Positions 9,613 to 19,072 of a stretch of 64,000 bases of DNA are shown piece by piece (position 1 is the stretch's first letter; each line of letters opens with the position of its first letter). The stretch is from Apiosordaria backusii (taxonomy: Eukaryota > Ascomycota > Sordariomycetes > Sordariales > Lasiosphaeriaceae). The notes beneath the pieces were generated by a model that was not told the DNA's origin, did not search any database, and worked only from the letters and a program-made list of their open reading frames with translations. The stretch spans positions 186,001 through 250,000 of the forward strand of contig JAUKTV010000008.1 of the NCBI GenBank assembly GCA_030549205.1, given 5' to 3'. Made by a program: the position numbers and the translations under genes.

Positions 9613-11847
9613 ATGAGACTGCTCAATGTCACCACCCGCGAGGTGGAAGAATTCTATGAGCCCAGCATTCCACCATACGCCATTTTTTCACATACTTGGG
9701 GGCCGGAAGAGATCACCTTTCAGGATCTGGAGTCCCTCTCAGCATTTCGAAAACCAAGACCAGCTTCACCACCGCCATCTTCTCTACCATCTTCTCTACC
9801 GCCTTCTCTGCCATCTTCTCTCTCATCTCTGCTCGGCTCAAGTCATGGCTACAATGCCGCCGCCCGACCAGAACTTCCACTGGAAAAGTCGGAAGTCAGG
9901 AAATTAATGATGCTGGCCAATATGCTCACGGCTCTTCGTGGACACCGTGATGCGAGTCGGTTCCAGCGCCAGTCCGCTTACTTTTCGCCCCTGCCACCAG
10001 CTCACGAAATCGACGATGACCTCCAAAGTCACAGGTCCTTCTCGTCTTCAACAACCATGACACCATCATCATCACCACCAATACCGCCGCCGCCTCCTTC
10101 TCCCCCGATGAAACCACCACAACCTCAAGTCCACCCAGTCGAACAAAAGGCGGGATACGCCAAACTCAACTACGCCTGCACCCAAGCCTCCAAAGACGGA
10201 CATTCCTACATCTGGATCGACACCGTCTGCATCGACCGGAGAAGCAGCAGCGAGCTTTCCGAAGCACTAAATTCCATGTTTGGCTGGTACCAAAAGGCGG
10301 CCGTTTGCTACGCCTATTTGGATGACGTCCACTTCGACAGCTACACCTCCGGATACCGAACATGGAAGGATGATTTCTCTGCCTCGAGGTGGTTCAGACG
10401 AGGTTGGACCCTCCAAGAGCTGGTCGCGCCGAAAAAGCTAGTGTTTTACGCCCACGGATGGCGGTTGCTGGGGACAAAGTCGAGTTTGGTCAAGACGGTG
10501 GAGAAGATTACGGGGATTGAGGAGGTGGTCTTGCTGGAGCCGAGGCTGGTCCATAATGCCAGTATCGCCCAGCGGATGTCTTGGGCTGCGGGGAGGGAAA
10601 CAGCACGGGCGGAGGATGTGGCGTATTGTTTGCTCGGCTTGTTTGGGGTCAACTTGCCAATTATTTACGGCGAGGGCCAGGACAAGGCTTTTCTGAGGTT
10701 ACAAGAAGAGATTATCCGCCGGACGGATGATCAGTCGATATTTGCTTGGGGCGCCCTGGGAAAGGAGGACAACAAATCTTCAAGTCGTACGCAAAGGCAC
10801 CCCAATATGGCGCCCGAGCTAGAGGACCTGGATTTTGAGGCTCTCTCCGGGACCATGCCAGTTTTAGCCAAGTCGCCAACGGACTTCAAGGGAATGGGAA
10901 AGGTCGTGGTATCGCCGGCTTCTACCGAACTGGCTTCCGATTACGCCATGACGAACAAGGGACTGCACATCAAGTTCGGCCTCGTGAGTGCAAACAACTC
11001 GGCAACACAGGCCCAACAACACTATTTGGGCGTGCTGAACTGCCACTCGGAGGACGACCCTTCCAGACGACTGGCAATCTTGTTGTCTCAAACCGCGACG
11101 GCGAATGTCATGGTACGAACCCGCTCGAGAATGCCCACGGTGGTCCCTGTGGCGGACTTGGAAAAGGCCGAGCAGCGAGACATCTACATCCCAAATACAG
11201 CAGCAAATCAACCGCTGGCGGCCAAGGCTGTAGAGGAAATCCTGGTGCTCAAGTATCCCGACCTTGTCGCCCCAGGGTATGAGGTTATTGACGTCCAGAG
11301 CAAAGGCCACGCGCAATTCAACAAGGAGTTTGGTACATTGCGGGTCGGCGCGCTGGAGTCAGCAGTGCTGTATCAACTGGCTGTGGTGACTTTCTGGAAC
11401 AAGCATCTCAAATGCGGCTTTGTTCTCAGAGTGATTGTGGATGGAGGGACGAAGAGGGCGTGGGTGGATCAGGTTCAGCCTCAGACAATCCCACAGCCGG
11501 GTGAGGTATCGGAGGATGGGGAGGACATGGTGAAGACAGCAAAAGAGATCTGGGCAGAGCCCGGCCGTGTTGAGGTCATCACCCCTGGTGGGAGGCGGAG
11601 CGTCCTGGTCGAGGTGACAAACCCCGAAAAATACCAAGAGCCAGAAGGTCAGGAAGGGAAAGGCTTCATGTTGAAGCCCACCGCAGAGATCAAGGCCTTT
11701 GAGACTGTGACGTTTGTGGAGAAGTGGGAGAGGGATTACATGCGGACTGTCAATGCCAAGATGGTGAGGAAGAACAAGGGTGTGCTAGAATTGAGCATGA
11801 GCAGTCTGCTTTGGCAAGCTGCTCAGTCGCAAGATCAACAGTCATAG
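9613..11847 (+). CDS. HET-domain protein of the HET-D/HET-E-like type, with large low-complexity insertion
   Basis: A single exon of 744 residues beginning MRLLNVTTREVEEFYE, the classical start of this HET subclass. Conserved blocks are YAIFSHTWG near residue 22, then KAGYAKLNYACTQA, YIWIDTVCIDRRSSSELSEA, MFGWYQKAAVCYAYLDDV, WFRRGWTLQELVAPK, and RAEDVAYCLLGLFGVNLPIIYGEG, ending in FLRLQEEIIRRTDDQSIFAWG. After the HET domain comes the ~350-residue C-terminal region usual for these proteins, without NACHT or WD repeats. Between TFQDLESL and KAGYAKL sits an unusual ~135-residue S/P-rich insertion (PSSLPSSLPPSLPSSL; later PPIPPPPPSPP) encoded partly by a short tandem DNA repeat. The frame is open upstream to 9460, but the family start supports 9613. 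Inferred role: incompatibility or innate-immune trigger. It is divergent from the frameshifted HET gene. Confidence 0.85.
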   Translation: MRLLNVTTREVEEFYEPSIPPYAIFSHTWGPEEITFQDLESLSAFRKPRPASPPPSSLPSSLPPSLPSSLSSLLGSSHGYNAAARPELPLEKSEVRKLMMLANMLTALRGHRDASRFQRQSAYFSPLPPAHEIDDDLQSHRSFSSSTTMTPSSSPPIPPPPPSPPMKPPQPQVHPVEQKAGYAKLNYACTQASKDGHSYIWIDTVCIDRRSSSELSEALNSMFGWYQKAAVCYAYLDDVHFDSYTSGYRTWKDDFSASRWFRRGWTLQELVAPKKLVFYAHGWRLLGTKSSLVKTVEKITGIEEVVLLEPRLVHNASIAQRMSWAAGRETARAEDVAYCLLGLFGVNLPIIYGEGQDKAFLRLQEEIIRRTDDQSIFAWGALGKEDNKSSSRTQRHPNMAPELEDLDFEALSGTMPVLAKSPTDFKGMGKVVVSPASTELASDYAMTNKGLHIKFGLVSANNSATQAQQHYLGVLNCHSEDDPSRRLAILLSQTATANVMVRTRSRMPTVVPVADLEKAEQRDIYIPNTAANQPLAAKAVEEILVLKYPDLVAPGYEVIDVQSKGHAQFNKEFGTLRVGALESAVLYQLAVVTFWNKHLKCGFVLRVIVDGGTKRAWVDQVQPQTIPQPGEVSEDGEDMVKTAKEIWAEPGRVEVITPGGRRSVLVEVTNPEKYQEPEGQEGKGFMLKPTAEIKAFETVTFVEKWERDYMRTVNAKMVRKNKGVLELSMSSLLWQAAQSQDQQS
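9773..9832 (+). repeat. Imperfect short tandem repeat inside HET coding sequence
   Basis: Iterations of a CCATCTTCTCTA-like unit encode the S/L/P run of the insertion in the HET domain. The repeat keeps the frame open, so copy-number changes in units of three bases would change protein length without breaking it. Confidence 0.6.
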
Positions 11848-12488
11848 GTGGCTGGGTGTAACATTTCTTTCATTTAGTCTTTCTTTGGGGTTTCAAGGTC
11901 CAACAGCACAGGGATTTGGCGTACGGGCAGGGCAATGGGCATTGGGAAATGGATAAAAGGGTTGCATAGTGGACTGAGCATACTGCTGGCATATTCCATT
12001 TGTTTATATAACGAATTCAATTGATGAACACTTTCGAGATCACTAGGTACCCCTGCCAAATGCTGAACTTGGCCTCTGAGCTTCAAGTCTTAAAGCCCCT
12101 GAACCCCTGAACCCCTGAATTGTGGAATTTATATCCATGGGTATTGCTACCTATCTTCACAAGTCTACCATTCATTTTAGTCATGTTAATCTTGACGCGG
12201 GCACGTAAACAACCGCCGGCCCTGGTGTCGCGCTGTGGTCAGATTTCGGATTACTCTTTTGGATTTCCGTCGGGAGGGTAGTCAAATCACATGATAGAGG
12301 CCTCCTCAGCCTGCTCAACCCCGCACTCGTTCAATTAACGCTGGTCCTTTCCTTGATACTGAAACTGATTAGGTTCGAAGTTCCTAGTGTCGAATCTCCT
12401 GTATGTTGCTCCCTCCGGGCTGTACCATATTCTTCCTACCTAAGTTGATACGTAAGGTACCTAAGGTATCTTATCCACCTTGCCAATC
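11848..12488. other. Intergenic region with a 9-bp tandem repeat
   Basis: No gene is seen. Three tandem copies of a CCCCTGAA(C) unit lie at about 12096-12120. A palindromic GGTACC/CCTAAGG-type motif lies at 12453-12468, just before the HET relic. Confidence 0.4.
12453..12468. repeat. TAAGGTACCTAAGGTA palindromic motif
   Basis: One of several copies in the window of a short motif built from GGTACC and CCTTAGG/CCTAAGG. It is 20-35 bp upstream of the HET relic start. Function unknown. Confidence 0.4.
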
Positions 12489-13050
12489 ATGCGACTCATC
12501 AACCTGTCCACCTTCCAGCTCGAAGAATACTACACCAACATCCCGAAATATGCAATTCTCTCTCATCGATGGGGTAATGACGAGATTGGGTTCCAGGATT
12601 GGATCAGGTACTCTCGCAGCACCGATCGAAAGAAGTGGAAGGGAGAAGGCCTCGGTAAAATCCTGGGAGCCCGCAAGCAAGCTAAGGTATTCAGGATGGC
12701 TACAACTACCTCTGGTGTGACACACATGTTGCATCGATAAGAGTAGTTCGGCCGAGCTGAGCGAGAATATCAACTCCATGTTCAACTACTACGCAGATTC
12801 TGCCGTATGCATGCGTACCTCAAGGATGTCCTGGAGAAGGGTGTTGGAGTCGCCTCTGACCAACTTATGCCCTTCCAAACGTCCCAAACTTGGAGAAGTG
12901 GGCTGTGGAATCTACGAAGTCAAACGTGACGGCAAGGACGAACAAGACATCACAAACTTTGGAGCATCCCGTGCCAGGTCAGTCAAACCTCAAGTTAGAG
13001 ATTGTCTTTGCAGGTGGCTTCTCGGACGCAGATTCCGGAGTCAGAGGATG
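12489..13050 (+). pseudogene. Decayed HET-domain relic
   Basis: It starts like an intact HET-D/E-type gene (MRLINLSTFQLEEYYTN ... YAILSHRWGNDEIGFQDW), then the conserved blocks are scattered over several frames. QDGYNYLWCDT is in a second frame, CCIDKSSSAELSENINSMF with NYYADSAVC is recovered after a 2-base shift, and the AYLKDV equivalent needs another single-base correction. At least three frameshifts separate blocks that are contiguous in family members. After about 12.9 kb the family signal (expected RGWTLQEL) disappears. It is the same subclass and orientation as the intact gene upstream, so a degraded tandem duplicate is likely. Confidence 0.75.
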
Positions 13051-13710
13051 TAAACATTGGATGGTGGCAAACTTCCGAATCCTCCGCTCATTTTCAGGAC
13101 AGGATGAAGCGAAAGTAGGTAAAGTTATTTTCTACACTGGGCTCGCTGGTGAACCAGTATATTTGTTTCAGTTAGATTAGGTGGAAGGTTAGAAATAGCT
13201 CCCATCATGTATGTGTACCACACCTTATTACGTTGTGGATAAGAAAATAGAGACTGCTGCATAAAATAAAGCTCTTAAAAGATAGTGAGTCGGCCATTAA
13301 AGATAGTGAGGAGGCCTTTAAAGATAGTCGCAAGGCTTTAAAAGTAATTAATAGGCATTCCAATTATATCCGAACGATTATTAAATCATCTTTAAAATAT
13401 ATCGACTATTTTTTAACGCCTCCTTACTATCTTTAAAGGCCTTTGTTTCAAGTTAGGGTTTTTATTTTTTTATCGACGTGTTTATGAATGTAAGTGCTTT
13501 AGTCTGGTAACAATAGAAGTGTGCCATACATTCCCCCGTTGAATGCATAAATGTAATTAATCCACCATCACCCCCATCAACCTAGACGACTTCCCTCCCG
13601 TCAGACAAAACACCATAATTCCTCACCATCCTAATCGCCCCGTCACTTTGCTTATCCGCCTCCCCATCCAAACTGTGACCTCCACACCCAGCAGAGACAG
13701 AGGCATGTTG
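13051..13710. other. AT-rich intergenic stretch with a repeat cluster
   Basis: Between the HET relic and the 3' end of the rhodopsin-like gene. It is AT-rich and has no coding signal. It contains the direct/inverted repeat cluster listed separately. Confidence 0.4.
13275..13445. repeat. ~21-bp direct repeats facing an inverted copy (AT-rich)
   Basis: Units of the form AAAGATAGTGAG(G/T)(A/C)GGCC(A/T)TT occur about four times in a row at 13277-13358, decaying rightward. The reverse-complement unit (CCTCCTTACTATCTTTAAAG) lies at 13419-13438. This fits a small decayed element with inverted ends or a foldback, but no boundaries or target duplication could be fixed. Confidence 0.5.
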
Positions 13711-15015
13711 CTACCGTTGCTGCTCCACCCACTCTTCTACCTTGTTTGCCCCAGTCCCAGAAGTACCAGGCCTATCAGCCGCAACAGGCGTAGAAGGCGG
13801 CATAACAACCCCAACTCTCGCCTCAATCACCCCCTTGTCAATCCCGTACTGACCATATCTTCTCTCCTCATAGCCTAGCGCTTCAACATCGGAAATATGG
13901 CCGTTGAACTCCTGAGTCGAACTCGACGAGCCGACCATGTGTATCCTGGGCTTCATCTTGATGGCTGGAATGGACGACGAAGAGGATGGCGACGTCGAGG
14001 TCGAGAAGTACGACGGGAGGATGTACGAGAGGGGGAGGCGGCAGACGGGGAGGCAGGCGCAGATGATGGCGAGGTTTTGCTCGATCATGGTCCAGATCGA
14101 GGAGTCGATGTCGACTGTTTTGACGCCAGCAAGGTTAACTTCTTGGTTAAGATGACCAAGAGAGAAATTATGAAGGCAGGTGGAACACACATGTTATGTC
14201 TGGGCTTGTCGACGACAAATTTAGGGTCGTCATTCGAAGAATTGATGTGATGGTGGTGAACAGTCCCAGAGCAAAGACACCCATCAACGCCAACTTTTGG
14301 CTTGCCGGTAGGTGGGAGGTGTAGATGGAATGCATGGGCAGTCCGAGGATGACCAGATCAGTTGTAATGGAAAAGGCGGCGTTGGCGTACCAGTTGGCAG
14401 TGATGTTGATGCAGGTGCCGGGGATGGACTTATCCCAGGCTCTGGGGATGGGGTTGCATTGCCATATCGACGAGACAGTTGTGCCGACCATGTAAAGAAG
14501 AATGATGGCCAGGAGGACGAAACATGCCGTGCGGAACCATTGCTTGGGGAAAATACGGAGATACAGGAGAAGGATCGAGGCTTTTGTGAGGTTAATGGTG
14601 AGCTTATAAAAGGCTTGGGCGACATAAAATAGCTGGAAGATGCCAGTGAGTACTGTGAACAATCGCATTGGAGAACACGAGATCCATACTTTTAGAGTCA
14701 TCAGCCTGTTTGGCTTGGTGAGATTGGCAATGTGTTGACCGAATCCGTGGGCACACGATGCCACCATCAGGGCAGATACCACCGTAGCAAATATCTTTGA
14801 CTGTCAGCCTTTTTCGTTGGATTCAGGGGTCAGGTCCAGCATACCGCTGAAACAACAATAGTCCAGTCATCCCAACCCAAGCCAGACCATCCTCTGAGTT
14901 TGATGCGCGCCCAAAAACGAATACCAACGAATAGTGGTGTCAAGACGAAAAACACGATGCAAGGGGCCTCGATTTGGTACGCCCTATTTTCACCAGGCAG
15001 GTTTCCAGATGCCAT
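13711..15015 (-). CDS. Fungal rhodopsin-like seven-transmembrane protein
   Basis: Four exons: 15015-14845, 14794-14690, 14632-14191 and 14114-13711, with introns of 50, 57 and 76 nt and good GT..AG signals, give 373 residues. The product matches the large 'rhodopsin domain' integral membrane family of ascomycetes. Landmarks in order: hydrophobic helix APCIVFFVLTPLFVGIRFWAR, the GWDDWTIVVSA motif, ASCAHGFGQHI, LFYVAQAFYKLTINLTKASI, LLYLRIFP, the WQCNPIPRAWD block, the ITANWYANAAFSITTDLVILGLP helix, and SSIWTMIEQNLAIICACLP. The C-terminal ~110 residues are cytosolic and S-rich with KVEEWVEQQ at the end. The second intron is in phase and stop-free, so a 19-residue-longer isoform could be read if it were retained. 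The function of the family is largely unknown. Confidence 0.85.
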
Positions 15016-16251
15016 GGTTGCGTTGGTCGACAAAAGCTTTTCAAGAAGCGAAACAGACCAGAAGTACGGCACCGCAACACTGATCGGGGACCTTGTTATA
15101 TTTCTGTGATCATCCTGGCATCCTACCAAGACAGTTTGTCTTTGCTCAACACCACCCAACTGTTTACATTCTTGGAAGGGAGGGACTTGGACACCAAGAC
15201 ACGGGCGCTGTCTTGGGATGGATACTGGAATTTCCCGCTTTTTCAGTTCGCATTTTGGAAATCTGGACATGATTTGCCTGCCGCCCATCACACCGATATG
15301 TTCCCAATGGTCAAAAATGGCACGGGACATCTGTGGCGTTAAAGGATTTTTGGCAGGTCCCTCCAAAAAAGCAGACAGCGTCGATCATGGTGCCCCAAGT
15401 GCCGAAGAGATAAGCGAAGCGGAAGTGTAAATGGACCTAGACCTCCCTTTTAGGTTTGTTTGTTTCACTTCTCGGTCTTGGCGAAGCAGCCCCAGACCTG
15501 CTACCATCGCTCCAAGCACAGGTGAACTTGTATTCAGAGGGGAAATGTGTAGCGCTTCGTTTAGACAAGGCAAGAGTGGTCATATTTTGTGAGGGTATTC
15601 CTTGTCTTGTGCCATGCTTAGCTCATGCATCGACAAGATGTTGGAATTGAGCTCGAAGAAAGAGAACAAGCCCTTCCACTCAGGATGAAAATGTTATCCC
15701 TCAGAGTCAGCCTTTTACTTGTTCAGCTCTAGGCATGTCTCAGAAATCGCAGTTGAGGAAACTCCGAATCGGGTGACTGCGCCATGCAGTGTTGATCTTT
15801 GATGCAAGGGCGGGTTATCGCACATCTGTGGTCACAATATCACAGCCACCCGCTGGCCTGGGTTCCGATATTGCTTCTGGGAACGAGAAATAAACCACTG
15901 AGATCCCATAATTATCTTTCTTTTGTTTTCGTCATGGCTCGATCCATCCCTAGCTGGTTCCTAGCTCTCATGATGCTGTCGTGGTTAAAAAGAAAAAGGA
16001 ATTTTCACGAAGACCTTGCGAGTGCTAGCGAGTTGCCGTGACGCGGTATCCTGGGGCAAACATGTTCGGGTTGCCGTCGGAAATACCTTAAAGAACGCAA
16101 AAGATGACTCCAACGATCTGGTGTTCCCCAGGCTGACCACCGGCAACAGATGCGCTGGTAACCCTTGATTCACGTTGGGAACACAGTGGTCAACACCTCA
16201 TCCTCCAACCTAGGATCTACTATTGCCGTATGTCCAAACCCCGACGTCAAG
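15016..16251. other. Divergent intergenic region, no gene seen
   Basis: About 1.2 kb between the divergent rhodopsin-like and hydrolase genes. Short open frames on both strands show no family signal or signal-peptide pattern. It must hold both promoters. Confidence 0.4.
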
Positions 16252-17370
16252 ATGAAATCCCTTAACTTCTTCCTATGGGCGGCATCAGCTGCGACAGCAA
16301 TCACAACCCCAATGAAGACCGACAATAACACCATCGACACCGGCCCCTTCCCATCAGACCTCAATGGCTCCAATTTCACTTACACACACCCCTTCAAACT
16401 CTTTCACTTCCACTCCCAAGGCCTGCCCCTCGAAATGGTCTTCATCGACCTCCCCCCCGCCGCAGCCTCTACCACCACCGCCACCACCCAGCCACAACAT
16501 TTTCGATCAACCCGCAAAGGCACCAGCAAAAAAGCCACCCCCAGATCCAAAACCGCCCTCCTCCTCCACGGCAAAAACTTCTGCTCCATCACCTGGTCCG
16601 TCACCGCCACCGCCCTCCAAAAAGCCGGTTACCGTGTCATAATCCCCGACCAAATCGGCTTCTGCAAATCCTCGAAGCCCGGCCCCCACTACCACTTCTC
16701 CCTCCACCAACTAGCCCTCAACACCTTTTCCCTCCTGTCAGCATTAAACCTCACAGATCCCCATGACAATGAAGTAACAGTGGTAGGCCACTCCCTAGGC
16801 GGCATGCTAGCCACCCGCTTCTCCCTCCTCTACCCCCAGATAGTCTCCAACCTGGTCTTAGTCAACCCCATCGGGCTGGAGCCTTACCTTTCCCTCGGGG
16901 TCCCGTACCCGGACCTCTCTTCTACCCTAGAGGCTGAGCAGTCGTCAAACTACAAGTCGATAAGGGGGTACGAGCAGAGCACCTACTACCTCGGCGCTTG
17001 GGCACCCGAGTACGACGTGTGGGCGGTGATGCTGGCCCAGATCTACGCCGGCAGTGAAGCGCAAAGGTTCGCCGAGGGCCAGGCCAGAGTGGTGGACATG
17101 GTGCTGACCCAGCCGGTCTTTTATGAGTTCTCTCGGGTGCGGGCCAACACACTGTTGATGGTTGGAACCAAGGACACAACGGCCATTGGGAAGCAGTGGT
17201 CGCCTCCCGGCGTGCAGGCAATGCTCGGAAAGTATGAGGTTCTTGGGAAAGAGACGGCGAATAGCATACCCAACTGCACGCTGGTCGAGTTTGGGGATCT
17301 AGGACACGCGCCACAGATCCAAGCACCGGACAGGTTCCATTCGGCGTTGCTCCAGTGGCTGAGGGAGTGA
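16252..17370 (+). CDS. Predicted secreted alpha/beta hydrolase
   Basis: A single exon of 372 residues. The start at 16252 was chosen because MKSLNFFLWAASAATAI is a signal peptide; the frame extends 29 codons further upstream without one. The alpha/beta hydrolase fold is clear: LLLHGKNFC with the HG oxyanion region, then IIPDQIGFCKSSKP, the nucleophile elbow VVGHSLGGM (Ser near residue 181), LVNPIGLEPY, LLMVGTKDTTAIG (probable acid) and FGDLGHAPQIQ (catalytic His). A K/T/Q-rich insert sits before the first core strand. The substrate cannot be told: epoxide hydrolase, haloperoxidase-like or esterase are all possible. The C-terminus LLQWLRE is normal for the fold. Confidence 0.85.
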   Translation: MKSLNFFLWAASAATAITTPMKTDNNTIDTGPFPSDLNGSNFTYTHPFKLFHFHSQGLPLEMVFIDLPPAAASTTTATTQPQHFRSTRKGTSKKATPRSKTALLLHGKNFCSITWSVTATALQKAGYRVIIPDQIGFCKSSKPGPHYHFSLHQLALNTFSLLSALNLTDPHDNEVTVVGHSLGGMLATRFSLLYPQIVSNLVLVNPIGLEPYLSLGVPYPDLSSTLEAEQSSNYKSIRGYEQSTYYLGAWAPEYDVWAVMLAQIYAGSEAQRFAEGQARVVDMVLTQPVFYEFSRVRANTLLMVGTKDTTAIGKQWSPPGVQAMLGKYEVLGKETANSIPNCTLVEFGDLGHAPQIQAPDRFHSALLQWLRE

Positions 17371-17778
17371 GCGATGGACGGACGGCGTGGTTAAGTCGAG
17401 CGAGACTGCATTGAGGGAGCGAACACATCAAACGAGTGGACATATAACACGGCACAAACTGCAGCATATCAGTAGAAAAGAATGTATAAAGAACCCGAGT
17501 ATCCCCGAAAAATGCGCCGTCCCGCAAATGGAATCGAGAACTGATTCTGAATTGACCTGTGTATCATGCAGTAGTGGTATGACTCCCTAGCACGCCGCAC
17601 CAGAAATGCAAAGCCTGCCCGATCCAGCCCAGGCCGTGTGTGGCCTCTTGTGTATCACGGATCCTGCCTTCCGCCTTTTCGGGGGTAAGGGGATCCGCAA
17701 GTTCCCAGGTACCAGAATCTTTTTTGTTCGTCGAAATTCCGCAAATGCCTTAAAACAACTTCGCCCAAAAGAACCCGT
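17371..17778. other. Convergent intergenic region
   Basis: About 400 bp between the stops of the hydrolase and the ribosomal protein gene. Presumably both 3' UTRs. No gene is seen. Confidence 0.4.
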
Positions 17779-18665
17779 TTACATGACAACACCGGAGTTG
17801 CTGGCAATACGGGGCCAGAGCTCAGCAGCCTCCTTACCGACGGGGCCGGTGATGGCGGAGCCCTTCATCTCACCCTTGGGGTTGACGATCTGTGGCGCTG
17901 TTAGCCTTTCCCCTCCCAAATTATCCCTGTATCATGAGGCGGGGATACGTACGACACCAGCGTTGTCCTCGAAGTAAAGGAAGACACCGTCGAAGCGCTT
18001 CCAGGGCTTGGCCTGGCGGACGATGACGGCGGGGTGGACCTTCTTGCGGAGCTCAGGCTTTCCCTTCTTGACGGTGGCCATAACCATGTCACCAACACCG
18101 CCGGCGGGCAGTCTGTTGAGACGAGCACCGATACCCTTGACGGAGATGATGTAAAGGTTGCGAGCACCAGAGTTGTCGGCGCAGTTCATGATGGCACCAC
18201 TATTTCCCTGTCAGCGCCCAAGTTCCCTCTCAAGACAGTCGCGCTTTCGTTGATCGCTTTCGAGAAACGTCGGTCGAAGTCGTTAGGTCACGGGGGTCGC
18301 GGAAGGGGTCGAACATACACGGGAAGACCGAGGGTCATCTTGAGCTTGCCACCGGGGGCACCACGCCTGATCGCATTCTGTCAGCCAAGATTCTCAAAAA
18401 AGAAGTGGTTTTGTTGAATTGTTGGTGCCGCCATGTCGAATCGCTGCCATCGCTGCCATCGCTGCCATCGCCGCCAAATTTGTTGTGCTGCACCTCTTTC
18501 CCGAGCACTCTTCCCCAGACTGCCTGCTAGCTTCCAGATAGCTTTTTCCCCTCCACAGCGGTTTTGGGTCCAACGACGGCGGCGATGGGCGCGATTCGAG
18601 TGATTCGTGGCCGAAAACTGCATAAATGGCGATTATAAGGACGGTACTCACGAAAGTTTGGCCAT
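17779..18665 (-). CDS. rpl23: 60S ribosomal protein uL14 (L23 in fungi)
   Basis: Four exons, 18665-18652, 18366-18319, 18199-17953 and 17889-17779, with introns of 285, 119 and 63 nt, give 139 residues, the usual fungal length. The sequence is near-invariant: MAKLSRGAPGGKLKMTLGLP, MNCADNSGARNLYIISVKG, RLPAGGVGDMVMATVKKGKP, KVHPAVIVRQAKPWKRFDG, FLYFEDNAGVIVNPKGE, then MKGSAITGPVGKEAAELWP and SNSGVVM at the end. It is a large-subunit protein at the intersubunit face near the sarcin-ricin loop. The tiny first exon (14 nt) followed by a long first intron is typical of fungal ribosomal protein genes. Intron 1 contains four iterations of a CGCTGCCAT-like 9-mer at about 18439-18475. Confidence 0.97.
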
Positions 18666-19072
18666 TGCGAAGGTCTGGTTGCGGAAATGCGACTTGTCGT
18701 TTGGGAGTCGAGATTTCGAGGACACAAGGCGGGACTGGAAATTGACAGGCCTTTCGCGATAATTTTTGGTGTGGACCGAAAACCCTACCGGAATTTGTGA
18801 GCCATCACGTGTTTGTGGGTGGATAAGCTGATATGGCCCCTAACCCTGGGGTACAGCGGGGCCAATTCAGTGCCCCGCAATTCTCTTCACAACATCAAGC
18901 CCCCAACTCACTCAGGCAATTGAGCTGCCACTGGAACAGGCAGTTGAGCTTCTTGACAGTTTTGCGAGGTAGCTATTTATCTCAAAGTTTCGGTTCTTTT
19001 CTTTTTATCATGCCTATCGGCTTTTAGAATGACGAATCTTGCAACGTCCCATCAATCTCCAATGCACCACGA
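18666..19072. promoter_or_regulatory. uL14 upstream region
   Basis: The promoter of the ribosomal gene lies here, followed by the 3' end of the malic enzyme gene. An AAAACCCTACC telobox-like element occurs at about 18779 and a TAACCCTGGGG at about 18841. Such elements are common upstream of fungal ribosomal protein genes. The role is inferred from position only. Confidence 0.3.
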
